From: DATFPQ01 sp035264765
GTDB lineage: Bacteria; Actinomycetota; Actinomycetes; Actinomycetales; Angustibacteraceae
Length of the DNA: 6,885 bases
Assembly (NCBI GenBank): GCA_035264765.1
Contig: DATFPQ010000015.1
Coordinates: 1-6,885, forward strand
Direction: 5' to 3'
Part shown: positions 6,413-6,885 of the stretch, piece after piece
Layout: each line of letters begins with the position of its first letter
How positions within the stretch are numbered: the first letter of the stretch is position 1
The notes under the pieces: model-generated
The model's database searches: none
Seen by the model: only the letters and a program-made list of their open reading frames with translations
Told to the model about the DNA's origin: nothing
Translations under genes and position numbers: made by a program

Positions 6413-6879
6413 CCGGTCGCCGCGTCAAGGGACCCGAACTGCCCCAGTGCCCCTGACCGGGCCATCACCAACGCCTCGTACCCCTGCACGTCCCGGTACG
6501 GCCCGGTCGCCGGGAAACCGGTGATCGAGGTGACGACGAGGGCGGGGTTGGCGCCCGACAGTTGCTCGTAGCCGAGCCCGAGCCGGTCCGCCGCGCCCGG
6601 CGGCCAGGTCTCCAGCAGGATGTCGGCGCCACCGGCCATCGACCGCACCAGGTCGAGGTCGGCCGTCGGTCAGGTCGGCGACCACGCTGCGTCGTCCCCG
6701 CGCCAAGCACGGGAACGCCGGCCGGGCCCGCACGGGGAGCCGCCCGGCGGCTCGACCATGACGACGTCGGCGCCGAAGTCGGCCAGGACCAGGGCGGCCA
6801 GGGCGCCCGGCAGGGTCCGCGACAGGTCGACGACGCGGATTCCCTGCAGCGCGGTAGGCACGCGGCGGCTCGTCGACAT
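6413..6879 (-). pseudogene. N-terminal fragment of a second CaiB/BaiF CoA-transferase
   Basis: An ATG at 6879 gives MSTSRRVPTALQGIRVVDLS, followed by TLPGALAALVLADFGADVV and VEPPGGSP. It is clearly related to domain 1 of the intact gene at 3474 (VVDLSTTLPGAMATQFLADAG, VEPPAGSP). A base is lost near 6733-6737, so RARPAFPCLARGRRSVVADL is in the next frame. The original frame returns at about 6660-6666 and continues through ADILLETWPPGAADRLGLG, SITGFPATGPYRDVQGYEAL and VMARSGALGQFGSL. Resemblance stops at about 6413-6425, where SDR sequence begins out of frame. More than half of a single domain is missing, including the region of the catalytic Asp. The true start could lie beyond the right edge, since only six bases precede the ATG and no ribosome binding site is visible. 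The boundary with the SDR fragment is approximate. Confidence 0.8.
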
Positions 6880-6885
6880 CGACAG

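Noticed and set aside
5010..6428. A 472-codon open frame on the minus strand
   Set aside because: Only its first part (to about 6069) is real SDR sequence. The rest runs antisense to the CoA-transferase gene with low-complexity Arg/Gly/Ala-rich composition, a common shadow in high-GC DNA.
1..6885. CRISPR array, insertion sequence, transposase or integrase gene
   Set aside because: There are no regularly spaced repeats, no terminal inverted repeats with a transposase frame, and no integrase motifs in the window.

Overview
The window looks like high-GC actinobacterial DNA (G/C strongly favoured at third codon positions, GTG starts with GGAGG-type ribosome binding sites). The genus cannot be fixed from this sequence alone. 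Its theme is acyl-CoA metabolism, in a region that is partly decayed.

Layout, left to right. Positions 1-396 hold a short, possibly truncated minus-strand reading frame and little else. At about 397-433 (minus strand) lies the 3' half of a tRNA-Asn gene with no 5' half, the typical scar of an integrative element's attachment site. A pair of 9-bp direct repeats one helical turn apart follows at 541-560. Positions 681-3288 (minus) are a two-gene operon: an aldehyde dehydrogenase (ALDH) followed, with a 4-base GTGA overlap, by an acyl-CoA dehydrogenase (ACAD). Both are broken as written. ALDH has an in-frame TAA at codon 77, and ACAD has three single-base frameshifts in G/C runs. A 185-bp divergent intergenic region with two palindromes separates them from a plus-strand gene (3474-5927). 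That gene encodes an intact 817-residue protein made of two fused family III (CaiB/BaiF) CoA-transferase domains. Positions 5948-6885 (minus) hold a chimeric wreck: the N-terminal third of a second CaiB-type CoA-transferase, itself frameshifted, joined out of frame to the C-terminal half of an extended short-chain dehydrogenase/NAD-dependent epimerase.

How the genes could work together (inference): a CoA-transferase would activate a carboxylic acid as its CoA thioester, ACAD would introduce the alpha-beta double bond, and ALDH would oxidise an aldehyde precursor to the acid. This is the general shape of an alcohol/aldehyde or terpenoid/steroid side-chain degradation cluster; the substrate is not evident. 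Only the double CoA-transferase gene is intact, and in both of its domains the position where the family carries its catalytic aspartate appears to be occupied by another residue. Whether the lesions are genuine decay or partly sequencing error is the main open question. The deletion junction and the nonsense codon are harder to explain as homopolymer error than the indels.
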